Positions 42,615 to 52,518 are shown, counted from the stretch's first letter. The stretch is 64,000 nt of DNA from Jeotgalibaca sp052266715 (GCA_052266715.1 JBQPRB010000001.1); one strand, 5' to 3'. Translations and numbers: made by a program. The notes: generated by a model from the letters alone, not told the origin.

Positions 42615-45600
42615 TTAATCTACCTTGATGCCTAGTGACTCTGCATAGGCAACTAGCGCTTTCTCGAAACAAGCAAGTGGTGCACGAACTGTACCAGCCC
42701 CAACTTGTCCCATTCCAGCTACCTTATGGGCAATACCAGTGTTGATCAATGGCGTAATCCCTGTTTCGACAACTTTACGCACATCAATACCCAATACACT
42801 TCCCTTGAAGTCCCATGTAGGAATAGTCCAGGTCGGATTGTGATCGATACAAATTTCAGCCATCTCGTTGGACACGTCCAACGCGTCTTGGAAACCACCA
42901 GCTCCAACGAAACGTGTTACACCCGGAGCAGCAATCATGGCCATACCACCGACACCGATTGTTTCTGTAATGGCACTGTCCCCGATATCCTTGTTACCAT
43001 CTTCTTCAGAGTAACCAGTGAAGTACAAACCACGTGGTGTGTTAACTGGTGCAGTAAACCATTGATCTCCCATAGCCGCAATACGAACGCCGAAGTTTTC
43101 ACCATTACGGGTCATTGTCGTTACAACGGTACCTTCTTTAATTTTACGTGCATAGTCAACCAATGCTTTACCTGTTGCCATCATAACGTTCAAGAAGAAT
43201 TGATCTGTTTTAGCCAAGAATTCAATTACTTCTGTTTTTTCTTTTTCAGAAATATCTAAATTAATGATTGTTGGAGTCATGTCTTTCAAGAAAATTAATG
43301 AAGCAGCAATATTACGTTGGTGGAACTCATCTCCCATTGTAATTGCTTTTGCAACAATAACGTTTACGTTCAAGCCACCGTCCATTTTACGCAATGCTTT
43401 TCCTAGAACTGGTCCTAAAACGTCTTTCATCCAAGTTAAACGATCGACTACTTCTTCGGAGAATGCACCGAAACGTAGAACTTTACCGATACCTTCGTTC
43501 ATTTGGCAATACGCTGTCGTACCGTCTGCCTTATTTTCAACAACAAGTACTGGCATGTTTGCGGAAGTGATACCACCCATTGGTCCTACGGCATTTACAT
43601 GGTGACAAGGAATGAAGGTAATTTCTCCGCCTTCAAGTTGACGACGTGCATCATCTTCGTCTGTTGCCCAACCTTCAAATAACATCGCTCCCACACAAGA
43701 ACCTTGCATTGGGCCTGTCATGTTTTCATACTTGATTGGTGGACCAGCATGCAAGAGTACTTTGCCATTAAGTTCAGGAATAACAGAACCTGCTGGAACA
43801 ACATCCGTCAAGAATGGTTGTGAATCGCGCAAACGTCCAATTACTTTTTGGTTGGATGCATCGATTGCTTCAGCATGTTTTTCCAATTCGTTCAAGATTC
43901 TGATCAGTTTTTGGTTTCCACCAGCAACTGGTCTCCAGTCGTATTGAACTGATTTACCGCCATAAGTATTGATAGGCTCAGTGAAACTTTCCAATCCAAC
44001 GTTCACAACAGCAGGTTGTGAATTCAACAATTGGTCTACACCCTTGCTTAACTCTGGTAACTCTTTCAATGTGCTCTCTTTAGCAACAACTGCTTTTTCA
44101 TTTTCCGTAAAGGTATGGCCCATGAATTCCAATGCCAAACGAATGGCACGTGCATTGCTCTCTTCAACCAATACACCCATGTCTTTAAGAACTTGAACGG
44201 ATTTATCGTAATCTTGCGGATCATATTTTGTTCCGACAACAGTAGCGATAATATGGAATTCACGGTTTGCTGCTTTGGCGTTAGCCAGTGCTTCTTCAAT
44301 AGCTGGTTTCAATGCTGTAGCCATATCCGGGTGAGCACCATAACCAAGAACAACATCCAATAAAATAACGCCGGTTGTTTCATCAGCAACTGCTTCTTTA
44401 ATTTTCTTCACACGAACATCTGGATCGATCATTGGGTGAGGTTTACCTTGGGTATACATATCGTCTCCCAAATCCATCACTTCGAAACCATTCGCATTTA
44501 AAATATAACCTTCAGATTTTTCAGTTTTACCTAACTGTAGCGTTTCTGAAATCAACATCGCTGCTTCGTTAGCCAATGTTCCGCCTGAGTATAAACCTTT
44601 AACGGTTGTTCCCTCTGGCAATGTATCCGTTACTTTATTCGCCAATGGCTCTAAGTATTGTTTTTTCACTTCGTTTCCATTAGCCAAATCGATTGCAATT
44701 TGTGCTGTTTCTTCTAATGTATGAGCTAAGTAAACAGAGCCCTCATGGTTTTCTGGATTTTCGCCAAGGAAAATAGCTACCACTGGTTTAGAAACGGCTT
44801 GCAATAATTCCATTACTTCATCCCGTACTTTTTTAGCAGGTGGCTTGGAGATTACTACGATAACTTCTGTTGGATCATGGTGCTCCAATCCGATGATTGC
44901 ATCTTTCATCGTAATTCCGCCTACATCTTCGTGCAAGTCACGTCCACCTGTACCGATAGCATGAACAACTCCGCCACCTAAACGTTCGATAATAGTTGTC
45001 ACTTCTTGAATACCTGTACCAGAAGCTCCTACAATACCGATGTTTCCTGGATTTACAACGTTTGTAAATGCCATCGGAATACTTGAGATAATTCCCGTTC
45101 CACAGTCAGGACCCATCAATAGAAGACCTTTTTCATGAGCTTTCTTTTTCAAACGAACTTCGTCTTCCAAAGACACGTTATCACTAAATGAGAATACGTG
45201 TAACCCACGATCTAAAGCCTTTTCAATTTCACTTGCAGCATAGATTCCTGGAATTGAGAAAAGTGCCATGTTTGCATCAGGTAAAACTTCCAGTGCATCA
45301 TCCCAATTTTTTACCGATTTTGTACCACCAGATTCTTTCTTAACAGAAAGATCGTTTAAGAATTGTTCAGACTTTTCAAGAACGGTATCCACTACAGATT
45401 CATCCTCTGTTTCAACAACGATAACCATATCGTTCGGGGTTGCGCTTTCAACTTTATCTGTGTACAAGTTAGCTGTTTTGAAAATATCTTTATTAGCGTC
45501 GGTTCCCATCATCACCTGACTTTGGATAACGCCTTCAATTGCGCTTACTTCATTTGTAAGCAACATTAAGTTGATTGAATCTTGATATGAATTTGCTTTA

Positions 45601-45617
45601 ATAACTGTATATAACAT
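42615..45617 (-). CDS. allFG: Fused FdrA-YlbE (AllF-AllG) oxamate carbamoyltransferase subunit
   Basis: 1000 residues from ATG 45617 (GGAGG 6 nt upstream). Residues 1 to about 520 are FdrA-like, with a succinyl-CoA-synthetase-alpha-type fold: GIVGASGTGIQEVTTIIERL, IGTGGRDL, and a C-terminal ligase half (VILLDVVLGYGAHPDMA). Residues 540-1000 are DUF1116 (YlbE/AllG), with the motifs HAGPPIKYENMTGPMQGS and CHHVNAVGPMGG. In E. coli these are separate proteins. The single frame is continuous, so this is a natural fusion feeding carbamoyl phosphate to ArcC. Confidence 0.9.
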   Translation of the reverse strand: MLYTVIKANSYQDSINLMLLTNEVSAIEGVIQSQVMMGTDANKDIFKTANLYTDKVESATPNDMVIVVETEDESVVDTVLEKSEQFLNDLSVKKESGGTKSVKNWDDALEVLPDANMALFSIPGIYAASEIEKALDRGLHVFSFSDNVSLEDEVRLKKKAHEKGLLLMGPDCGTGIISSIPMAFTNVVNPGNIGIVGASGTGIQEVTTIIERLGGGVVHAIGTGGRDLHEDVGGITMKDAIIGLEHHDPTEVIVVISKPPAKKVRDEVMELLQAVSKPVVAIFLGENPENHEGSVYLAHTLEETAQIAIDLANGNEVKKQYLEPLANKVTDTLPEGTTVKGLYSGGTLANEAAMLISETLQLGKTEKSEGYILNANGFEVMDLGDDMYTQGKPHPMIDPDVRVKKIKEAVADETTGVILLDVVLGYGAHPDMATALKPAIEEALANAKAANREFHIIATVVGTKYDPQDYDKSVQVLKDMGVLVEESNARAIRLALEFMGHTFTENEKAVVAKESTLKELPELSKGVDQLLNSQPAVVNVGLESFTEPINTYGGKSVQYDWRPVAGGNQKLIRILNELEKHAEAIDASNQKVIGRLRDSQPFLTDVVPAGSVIPELNGKVLLHAGPPIKYENMTGPMQGSCVGAMLFEGWATDEDDARRQLEGGEITFIPCHHVNAVGPMGGITSANMPVLVVENKADGTTAYCQMNEGIGKVLRFGAFSEEVVDRLTWMKDVLGPVLGKALRKMDGGLNVNVIVAKAITMGDEFHQRNIAASLIFLKDMTPTIINLDISEKEKTEVIEFLAKTDQFFLNVMMATGKALVDYARKIKEGTVVTTMTRNGENFGVRIAAMGDQWFTAPVNTPRGLYFTGYSEEDGNKDIGDSAITETIGVGGMAMIAAPGVTRFVGAGGFQDALDVSNEMAEICIDHNPTWTIPTWDFKGSVLGIDVRKVVETGITPLINTGIAHKVAGMGQVGAGTVRAPLACFEKALVAYAESLGIKVD

Positions 45618-45662
45618 GTTGAACCTCCTTTTGATACTATCATTATAGATGAGTAATGGTTT

Positions 45663-45670
45663 CGCATACA
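45663..45670. promoter_or_regulatory. Half-site CGCATACA upstream of allFG
   Basis: TGTATGCG on the minus strand, 46 bp before the allFG start. It matches half of the palindrome TGTATGCGCATACA at 50997-51010. A further inverted motif, TTTATCC-AATAT-GGACAAA (45701-45719), lies in the same divergent promoter region. Candidate PucR-type operators. Confidence 0.4.
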
Positions 45671-45774
45671 TTGCAAAAACAACTAAACTTACCCCCGCTT
45701 TTTATCCAATATGGACAAAAAGAGAATTTTAAGGCAAGATAGGTACTAGTTATTCATTGAAAAGGAGAAATTTA

Positions 45775-47424
45775 ATGACATCGGTTAAGGAAATCATGAG
45801 TTATCGCAGTTTTGAAAAAGCAAAATTGATAACGGGCGAAATGGGTCTAGGCAACGAAGTAAATGGCGTCATGGTCATGGAAGCTCCGGATATCGAATCA
45901 TGGGGTCGCGAGGGATTGATGATCCTCACCAGTTATTTCGCCATGGAAGATGTCTCCAGGGAAAGGATTGCCCTTTTCTTCGAGCATGCAAAAAAAATTG
46001 GCATCAGTGCAATCGTTGTGAAAATCGACCGGTTAGTGAACGAAATTCCCGAAGTTTTTATCGATTCTTGCGGGAAATATCAAATCCCCCTATTCCAAAT
46101 AGATAAATCGACAACCTATGAAAAAATCATTACTGAGGTCTTGGAGACCATCATTAATCGCAATGCGTATGTCCTGCAAAACTTTTACGATGTCCACAAA
46201 CAGTTTACGCGCTTGATGATGCGTCAACCCGAGATACCGGAAATTTTGCAAACGTTGAAGCAACTACTTAAAAAACCTGTTTCCCTGCTGGAACTTCCGC
46301 GCAACCGCATGATTGGGACGGATGCCATATATGATGATTTTGAGATTCTGGACACAGAAGTCCAAAACGCCAAAAAGCACCTGAACCTGTCCTTCACACA
46401 GAACACGGTCCGCTACGCGAGCGATCCCAATCATATTTACAAACAACTAGTCGTTCAAATACCTAACTTAAGTTATGAAAAATTCTACCTGATTATCCAT
46501 GAACGAAACCAGAGCAGTGACGACGTTGATTTGATGGCCATCGAAAACGCCGTAACAGCCCTGCAGATTGAATTACTGACCCGTTATACCATCCGCCAAA
46601 ATAATCAGTCGCGATTGAATGAAATGGCATCAGATTTATTACACGGCCGCCTGAGCAAACAGGAGGATATCGATGATACCATTTTCCAATTGGGGCTTGA
46701 CTACGCCAGAAAGTATCGCGTCATCTTGATCAATTTTGATTCCGAGGTTGAAAATACGCAGGAAGAAAATACACTGGCCGCCCGTTTCTCGGATGCGATT
46801 ATCACGCATTCCCGGGTTGCTTTCCCGGACCGCGTCTATGTAACACGTAAAAACAAGGTCATTCTGATTGCTCCAAGCGATAAAGTTTCAATCGAAGAGA
46901 CAAAACAAAAAATCAGGCTTGCAACGAAAGATTTGCTGAAACTGGAGATGTATAGTCACTTCAACCTTTATACCACCATCAGCAATGACGTGACATTATC
47001 CGAATTGTCCATCGGTTACCGACAAGCAGTCGACGCTCAAAAAGTCCTGCAATTGACGGGTAGCCAACAAGCTATTTCTTCCTATCAAGATATGGGTATT
47101 TATCAAATTTTTGTCGAGACGGGTAACTTTGATTCTTTACACCGCTTCATTCCTGAAAATATACTTCGGCTGCAAAAAGAAAATCCGGAACTGCTGAAAA
47201 CGTTACATACATTTATTGACTTGAACCAGAACTATACAGAAACCGCCCAAAAATTATACATCCACCCCAAAACGGTTCGTTATCGTATCGACCGTTTGAA
47301 GGAGGTCTACCACATCGACTTGGGAAGTCCCGAAGAAATATTACGCTATAGCATAGGATTCCGCTTGTTAAATTTTATTGGAGATGACAGACATGATGCA
47401 CACTTACGAAACATACATAATTGA
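45775..47424 (+). CDS. PucR-family transcriptional regulator (1)
   Basis: 549 residues from ATG 45775 (AAGGAG 9 nt upstream). An N-terminal PucR purine-catabolism domain (MSYRSFEKAKLITGEMGL...EGLMILTSYFAM), a GGDEF-like middle region, and a C-terminal HTH_30 (NYTETAQKLYIHPKTVRYRIDRL). Divergent from allFG-allH-arcC and overlapping the downstream alpha/beta hydrolase gene. Expected to activate the island in response to a purine-degradation intermediate. Confidence 0.92.
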   Translation: MTSVKEIMSYRSFEKAKLITGEMGLGNEVNGVMVMEAPDIESWGREGLMILTSYFAMEDVSRERIALFFEHAKKIGISAIVVKIDRLVNEIPEVFIDSCGKYQIPLFQIDKSTTYEKIITEVLETIINRNAYVLQNFYDVHKQFTRLMMRQPEIPEILQTLKQLLKKPVSLLELPRNRMIGTDAIYDDFEILDTEVQNAKKHLNLSFTQNTVRYASDPNHIYKQLVVQIPNLSYEKFYLIIHERNQSSDDVDLMAIENAVTALQIELLTRYTIRQNNQSRLNEMASDLLHGRLSKQEDIDDTIFQLGLDYARKYRVILINFDSEVENTQEENTLAARFSDAIITHSRVAFPDRVYVTRKNKVILIAPSDKVSIEETKQKIRLATKDLLKLEMYSHFNLYTTISNDVTLSELSIGYRQAVDAQKVLQLTGSQQAISSYQDMGIYQIFVETGNFDSLHRFIPENILRLQKENPELLKTLHTFIDLNQNYTETAQKLYIHPKTVRYRIDRLKEVYHIDLGSPEEILRYSIGFRLLNFIGDDRHDAHLRNIHN

Positions 47425-48247
47425 TACAATAGAAAACACGGATTTGCATCTTTATCTTTACCGAAGCTCTTTGTCCGAAACGAAAGGTAACGTGCTTTAC
47501 TTGCACGGCGGCGGCCTCGTTTATGGTTCCGCCCGCGATATGCCAGCTAGTTATATCGAACAAATTACCGCTGCCGGCTATAACTTCCTGGCCCTTGAAT
47601 ATCCGCTCGCTCCCGAAGTCAAGTTGGATACAATCTTTACCTCTGTCAAATCAGGAATACACTGGTTTGCAGCCAATGCCACAATCAAATTGGGATTGGA
47701 CCATTCAGACTACATCCTCTTCGGTCGGTCAGCCGGTGCATACTTGGCGGTAAATGCCGCTTTGAGGACGGATCAAAAACCGCAAGCCTTGTGGTTATTC
47801 TACGGGTACCACACCTTACGGGAAGCCACATTTCAGGTCCCAAGTCGACATTACCTCCAGTTTCCGCGAGTGGATGAACGCCTAGTCAAGCAACTCATCA
47901 AGTCGCACCCACTTGCTGACGGTCCCAAAGAAACACGTTATGCACTTTACATCCATTACCGCCAAACCGGAAAATGGATTGCCGACCTTGTCCCTGCTGG
48001 CAACAAGCCGATTACTTATTCACTGACGAAAGCAGACCTCGAGACCTTGCCGCCCACTTTCTTGGCTGCCAGCACAAATGACCCGGACGTTCCTTATCGC
48101 CTCTCTAAAACGATGGCCGCTGCCATCCCAGATGCGCTACTGGAGACGATTGAATCCGACGAACACGACTTCGATCGCACGACAACCGAAACCATCGGAA
48201 AAGCGGTCTATGCCAAAGCTTTGAGTTGGTTGGCGGAACGTCTCTAA
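47393..48247 (+). CDS. Alpha/beta hydrolase of the HSL-like esterase class
   Basis: 284 residues, starting inside the last 32 bases of the PucR gene behind GGAGATGA. The oxyanion motif HGGGLVYG, nucleophile elbow GRSAGAY and a C-terminal Asp/His pair (NDPDVPY, DEHDFD) give the full Ser-Asp-His triad. HSL-type enzymes hydrolyse small esters or amides. Coupling to a PucR regulator suggests a purine or ureide-related substrate, but none is known. Confidence 0.85.
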   Translation: MMHTYETYIIDTIENTDLHLYLYRSSLSETKGNVLYLHGGGLVYGSARDMPASYIEQITAAGYNFLALEYPLAPEVKLDTIFTSVKSGIHWFAANATIKLGLDHSDYILFGRSAGAYLAVNAALRTDQKPQALWLFYGYHTLREATFQVPSRHYLQFPRVDERLVKQLIKSHPLADGPKETRYALYIHYRQTGKWIADLVPAGNKPITYSLTKADLETLPPTFLAASTNDPDVPYRLSKTMAAAIPDALLETIESDEHDFDRTTTETIGKAVYAKALSWLAERL

Positions 48248-48256
48248 TATGACAAT

Positions 48257-48294
48257 AAATAGGCTATCTCATTTTTCTTGAGATAGCCTATTTT
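48257..48294. terminator. Bidirectional terminator between hydrolase and amidohydrolase
   Basis: AAATAGGCTATCTC (48257-48270) with GAGATAGCCTATTT (48280-48293), loop ATTTTTCTT. The two flanking genes converge on it. Confidence 0.9.
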
Positions 48295-48298
48295 CGTA

Positions 48299-49528
48299 TT
48301 ATTTAGGCCATTCCACTCGCAATGACTTATCCAGTTCAACCGTCACTTTTCCACGCTTCAAGACCAAAAGACGATCGGGGATGTCGATGACTGCTTCTTG
48401 ATAGCGGGTCGAATCCAACAATACCAACGTTGCTGCTTTCCCTTCTTCGATACCGTAATCATCAAATTTCAACGCTTTCGCTGGACCAGTGGTGATCATT
48501 GGCAATACAGTATGCAAATCATCCGCTCCGCCTAAATGTCCCACCGGAACTGCCAGCATGGCCACTTGCATCAAGTCGCCATTACCATATGGCGTGAAAG
48601 GATTCCGGATATTGTTGGTTGCCAGGACGACATTCACCCCGCCATCCCGTAACTTGCGAATCGGCGTTACTGCACGACGAACATTGTATTCGTCATGGCG
48701 TCCGCCCAAATGAAGGTCCGTCATCGGCAAGCTCATGACATTAATCTGCGCTTTCGCCATCAACTCTATCACCGCTTGCAATTCAGCATCCGGCATCGCG
48801 CCCAAACTGGTTAAGTGTCCGACTGACACACGTCCAATATACCCTTCGTCAATAGCACGTTGCGCCACCATTTCAATTGTTTGACCATCATAGTCATCCT
48901 TGAAATCTTGGTGCAAGTCGATATCCTTGTCATATTTCTTGGCGATTTCAAATACAATATCCAAATGTTCCTTGGCATCGGTATCGTTATAAGGAATTCC
49001 ACCAACGACATCGGCGCCCATGTCCATAGCCTTATACATTAACTCTTCCGTCCCGGGGGATTTGATGATTCCTTCTTGCGGGAAAGCAACGACCTGCATG
49101 TCCACAAACTCTTTATATTTTTCTTTTAGTTCCATGATGACTTCAAAGCCGTGGAAACCACCTACCGGATCAAATTCCGCATGCGTCCGGATATGGGTTG
49201 TCCCCCGCTTAATGATCATCTGTAAAGCTTGCTCCGCACGCTCTTGTACATCTTCGCGCGTGAAAGTCGATTTCAATTCGGCCGTCACTTTCAACGCTTC
49301 CTGCAGGGTACCTGACTTATTCGGAAGACGGTCCGCTATCAAAGCCTTATCGAGGTGAATATGCGACTCGACCAACCCCGGAATGACGACCCGACCTTCG
49401 CCATCGATAACACGACTGGCTTCTACTTCCAGTTTTTTTCCTATTTTTTCAAAGACACCATTTTTAACTGCGATATCAACCAACTCATTCGATTCATCCA
49501 GGATGACATTTTTGATTAAAATATCCAT
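48299..49528 (-). CDS. Cytosine-deaminase-like amidohydrolase
   Basis: 409-residue amidohydrolase-superfamily protein. Metal motifs: ESHIHLDKAL (HxH), THAEFDP, DLHQDFKDD, GHLTSLG, and a C-terminal ATNNIRNPFTPYGNGD in place of the usual Asp-containing loop. This layout matches the CodA/AtzC subgroup that deaminates pyrimidines or triazines. It is paired with an unknown permease, 15 bp apart, within the allantoin island. Substrate unknown. Confidence 0.87.
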   Translation of the reverse strand: MDILIKNVILDESNELVDIAVKNGVFEKIGKKLEVEASRVIDGEGRVVIPGLVESHIHLDKALIADRLPNKSGTLQEALKVTAELKSTFTREDVQERAEQALQMIIKRGTTHIRTHAEFDPVGGFHGFEVIMELKEKYKEFVDMQVVAFPQEGIIKSPGTEELMYKAMDMGADVVGGIPYNDTDAKEHLDIVFEIAKKYDKDIDLHQDFKDDYDGQTIEMVAQRAIDEGYIGRVSVGHLTSLGAMPDAELQAVIELMAKAQINVMSLPMTDLHLGGRHDEYNVRRAVTPIRKLRDGGVNVVLATNNIRNPFTPYGNGDLMQVAMLAVPVGHLGGADDLHTVLPMITTGPAKALKFDDYGIEEGKAATLVLLDSTRYQEAVIDIPDRLLVLKRGKVTVELDKSLRVEWPK

Positions 49529-49543
49529 TTTAGCACTCCTTTT

Positions 49544-50902
49544 TTATAGCATGACTAAACCGATAACAACGAGTATAACCAATGAACCCAAGATATATTT
49601 GGTGTTACCTTTAACAACTTGCAGGATGGGGATATCAAATCCTGAAGATTGGGCTTGCATCGTGATATTAACGAAACTCATCTGACTTCCCAAACCAACA
49701 CCCATCGTAATCAACCCGATAGCCAATAGCGGCAAATCAAGTGAAATCGCAATCGGCAAAATCAAGGAAAGAATAGTCGCGACATACGCCCCTGCCGGAA
49801 CCCCGATTGCATAACCAGCAATAATCAAAGCAGGAACCAATATCGTTGCCGGTGCTGACTTAGCCACATCGACGATAGCGGTAAACGCACCCGTTTCACC
49901 AATAATGTTGATGAAAGTGATGAAGATACCCACTTGGAATAAACGGGTCAAGATGTATTGTGAGCCGTCAACCAAGGCTGTCGAGGATTCCTTGACATTA
50001 AAGTTTGTACAGAGGGCAATCAAACCTATCGTGATTACCAGATACATTAACGGTCCTAAAATCGGCATTCCTACCGCTTGGTTTATATAGGGCCCCACGA
50101 TAACCGCAAACAGTAAAAAGATGGCCGGAATTGTGTTAATGAACAGTTCTCTGTTCGATTTAGCCTTGATTTCCTCGGACTCTTCACCAACGAAGGCTGC
50201 GCCTCGCATCTTGGTTCCTATAAAACCAATCAAAATCGCGATGGCTGTGAACAACATCCAATAAGGCCGCATCGTCACCACATAATCACCCACATTAGCG
50301 CCGCTCAACTGGGACACAATACTCGTTTCCAGGGAGGCAGGAGAAGTGGTGAAGGAAACCGCAGCTGCCAAACACATAGCGGCAATCAATTCCGGGACAG
50401 CACCCACGGCGGCGAACGCTAACGGAGCCAACACCATGGCTGTTCCGCCCCCGATACCGGACATATAGGTTGCAGCCGCCATCAAGAGCACAATGAAAGC
50501 AGCGAAATATTCCACCCTTCCGCCAATACCGCGACGTACAAGCGCGAGTGCAGATGCATAACCACCTGATTTAAATACGGCCGTGGCAATGGCGGAGTTG
50601 ATAATCGGAACCGTTATCGAAAGCATGGCAGGAATCGATGACAGCAACAGTTCATTAGCACGGGTAAGGGAGATACCCCCAATAATCATCGCCAATATCC
50701 CGCCTGCCAAGCCGGCAACCAACATATCGACTTTTAAGAATAAAAGCACCAATATTACAATGATTGGGATGACACTAATAAGGGCCATAATCCCCTCAGG
50801 TGCGGGAATCGTAGTGATATCCTGACCGGAAGCGAAGGTGACTGTCGGCAATAGAAAAGCGGTTGCTAGCATCCCCAACAAAATAATGACAATACGTTTC
50901 AT
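49544..50902 (-). CDS. Multi-pass permease of unknown substrate
   Basis: 452 residues with 10-12 hydrophobic segments and a signal-like first helix (RIVIILLGMLATAFLLPTVTFA). Internal repeats around SGIGGGTAMVLAPLAFAAVGAVPELIAA and IAGYAIGVPAGAYVATILSLILPIAI suggest an ion-transporter-superfamily fold, but I cannot name the family. Cotranscribed with the cytosine-deaminase-like amidohydrolase, so it most likely imports that enzyme's substrate. Confidence 0.75.
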   Translation of the reverse strand: MKRIVIILLGMLATAFLLPTVTFASGQDITTIPAPEGIMALISVIPIIVILVLLFLKVDMLVAGLAGGILAMIIGGISLTRANELLLSSIPAMLSITVPIINSAIATAVFKSGGYASALALVRRGIGGRVEYFAAFIVLLMAAATYMSGIGGGTAMVLAPLAFAAVGAVPELIAAMCLAAAVSFTTSPASLETSIVSQLSGANVGDYVVTMRPYWMLFTAIAILIGFIGTKMRGAAFVGEESEEIKAKSNRELFINTIPAIFLLFAVIVGPYINQAVGMPILGPLMYLVITIGLIALCTNFNVKESSTALVDGSQYILTRLFQVGIFITFINIIGETGAFTAIVDVAKSAPATILVPALIIAGYAIGVPAGAYVATILSLILPIAISLDLPLLAIGLITMGVGLGSQMSFVNITMQAQSSGFDIPILQVVKGNTKYILGSLVILVVIGLVML

Positions 50903-50996
50903 GATTATTCCTTCTTTCCTTGGTAGTCTAAAAAAAACGGTTACCTCTTCAAGAGCAATGCCTCCTGACCACGCTCGCCCTTATTGTAATTAAAAA

Positions 50997-51010
50997 TGTA
51001 TGCGCATACA
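50997..51010. promoter_or_regulatory. Perfect palindrome TGTATGCGCATACA upstream of the permease operon
   Basis: A 14-bp perfect palindrome about 95 bp before the permease start. A near copy (TGTATACGGATACA) lies upstream of the NCS1 permease at 55529-55542 and a half-site upstream of allFG. Candidate operator of one of the PucR proteins. Confidence 0.5.
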
Positions 51011-51057
51011 ACTCATATGATGGCTAAGTATCTGTTGTTTTTTTATCCCGCATAGAT

Positions 51058-51085
51058 AAAAAAAAAGCCGAGAATCGCTCTCGGC
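51058..51085 (-). terminator. Terminator after the MFS gene
   Basis: GCCGAGA-atcgc-TCTCGGC (51067-51085), followed by a run of nine T on the minus strand. Confidence 0.92.
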
Positions 51086-51093
51086 CTGTCATA

Positions 51094-52344
51094 CTATAAG
51101 TTATCTTTTCTTTCCTGAACTTTATTAAGCACATAGAATAGTGTCGCTCCGACAACGATAATCAAGACTGATAAATAAAAGGCATAAACTTTCGATCCCG
51201 TTGCATCAGAAATGACTCCCGTTAAGGATGGCACGATGACGGATGCGGTCATCCCGAAGAAGTTGAAGAAGCCAAGTGTTGTACCCAATCCCGTTTTCGG
51301 AACATTTTCCACTAACCAGGATAAAATAATCGGTTCAACTGCCAATTTCCCAAAGAATCCATATGCAATCAAGCCAGTCATCATCATGCCTGCATTCGGT
51401 GCGATGACTGCTAACAACATCATTGCACCTGCAACAAATTCAAGGAACATGATCAAGGCAATTTTTTTATGGTAGAACTTGTCGGCAATCCGACTGAAAA
51501 TCAAAGCACCCGGAATGGCAGCGAAGAATACTAAAGATGTGGCTACCCCGATGGATGCCCCTTCAAAACCGCGTTCTGTCGCCAAGAAGTTCGGCAGCCA
51601 TGTATCCGTCAAGTAATAAGCATAACATGTTGCGAAATAAAGAATATAAGCACCAATCATGCGCGGTTTAAATAAATGAGAGCCTTTGCTTCCGCTTGGC
51701 GTTTGCGCAACTGTTGCAATTTCTACTTCTTCCTCTTCTTCTACTTCGTTACCTTTGATGAAACGCATGAAGATAAAAATCATGATGACAATCAAAGCAA
51801 GTGCGAAGAACATCATACTTTGCCATGGGAAACCCAATTGCGCTACGAAGTAACTGGAGGAAACCATTCCTAAACCACTACCTACAGCCGTCCCGCTATT
51901 AACAATAGCTGTCGACAAACTTTTTCTTGAACTTGGGACATGTTTCCCGGTCAAGGAGTAAGCAACCCCATAATAGGTCCCACAACCAACACCAGCCAAT
52001 ACACTACCGACATACACTACCGTGATGCTGCCTGCTAACGCTACAATCAACGTTCCGAGACCGAATAAGATGAAGCCAGGAATCAAGACGATTTTTTGTC
52101 CGAACTTATCAACTAAAATCCCTGACGGTATCTGCATCAACACATAACCCAGGAAATACAAACTTGAAATTGAACCGATTTGCGAATCTGAAATACCCCC
52201 GAAGTATTCACTGATTTGAGGATAAATAGGTGCAAGAGCGGTCCGATATACCCAAATGGCTATCCATCCTGCGGTCAGGACATAAATGATTGTTTTCCAA
52301 TAAGGATGTCCTGCATTTTTATTTACTTTATTTGTAGCCTCCAA
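51094..52344 (-). CDS. MFS transporter, probable ureide or allantoin-related
   Basis: 416 residues from TTG 52344, chosen because AAAGGAG lies 8 nt upstream; the longer frame lacks a site. Twelve membrane helices and the MFS loop motif GILVDKFGQKIVLIPG between helices 2 and 3. A Glu-rich cytoplasmic loop (EVEEEEEVEIATV) follows helix 6. Located between allB and the unknown permease. An uptake role for an allantoin-pathway compound is inferred from place. Confidence 0.87.
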   Translation of the reverse strand: MEATNKVNKNAGHPYWKTIIYVLTAGWIAIWVYRTALAPIYPQISEYFGGISDSQIGSISSLYFLGYVLMQIPSGILVDKFGQKIVLIPGFILFGLGTLIVALAGSITVVYVGSVLAGVGCGTYYGVAYSLTGKHVPSSRKSLSTAIVNSGTAVGSGLGMVSSSYFVAQLGFPWQSMMFFALALIVIMIFIFMRFIKGNEVEEEEEVEIATVAQTPSGSKGSHLFKPRMIGAYILYFATCYAYYLTDTWLPNFLATERGFEGASIGVATSLVFFAAIPGALIFSRIADKFYHKKIALIMFLEFVAGAMMLLAVIAPNAGMMMTGLIAYGFFGKLAVEPIILSWLVENVPKTGLGTTLGFFNFFGMTASVIVPSLTGVISDATGSKVYAFYLSVLIIVVGATLFYVLNKVQERKDNL

Positions 52345-52444
52345 CTTCCATTCTCCTTTACCGAATAAAATAACGCTTCTTTTTTTCATTATATAGCATA
52401 AGGAAGGTGAATGCTTTATGCTATTTGCACATTTAAAATGCCAA

Positions 52445-52461
52445 TTTGTTCATTTTGTTCC
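52445..52461. promoter_or_regulatory. TTTGTTC double box upstream of the MFS gene
   Basis: TTTGTTCATTTTGTTCC, two direct TTTGTTC-like half-sites about 100 bp before the MFS start. The TGTTCA word recurs at 55573, 55606, 57129 and 62109 in the other island promoters. Confidence 0.4.
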
Positions 52462-52465
52462 TAAA

Positions 52466-52502
52466 ACAAAAAAGAAGGAGGACAGGCCTCATGCCCGATC
52501 CT
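52466..52502 (-). terminator. Terminator after allB
   Basis: AGGATCGGGC-atgag-GCCTGTCCT with one bulge, followed by CCTTCTTTTTTG on the minus strand. Confidence 0.75.
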
Positions 52503-52518
52503 CTCTCCCCTCTAAGCT

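Noticed and set aside
42705..43259. 184-codon plus-strand frame
   Set aside because: Antisense to the strongly conserved DUF1116 half of allFG, Cys/His-rich composition typical of a shadow frame, no ribosome binding site.
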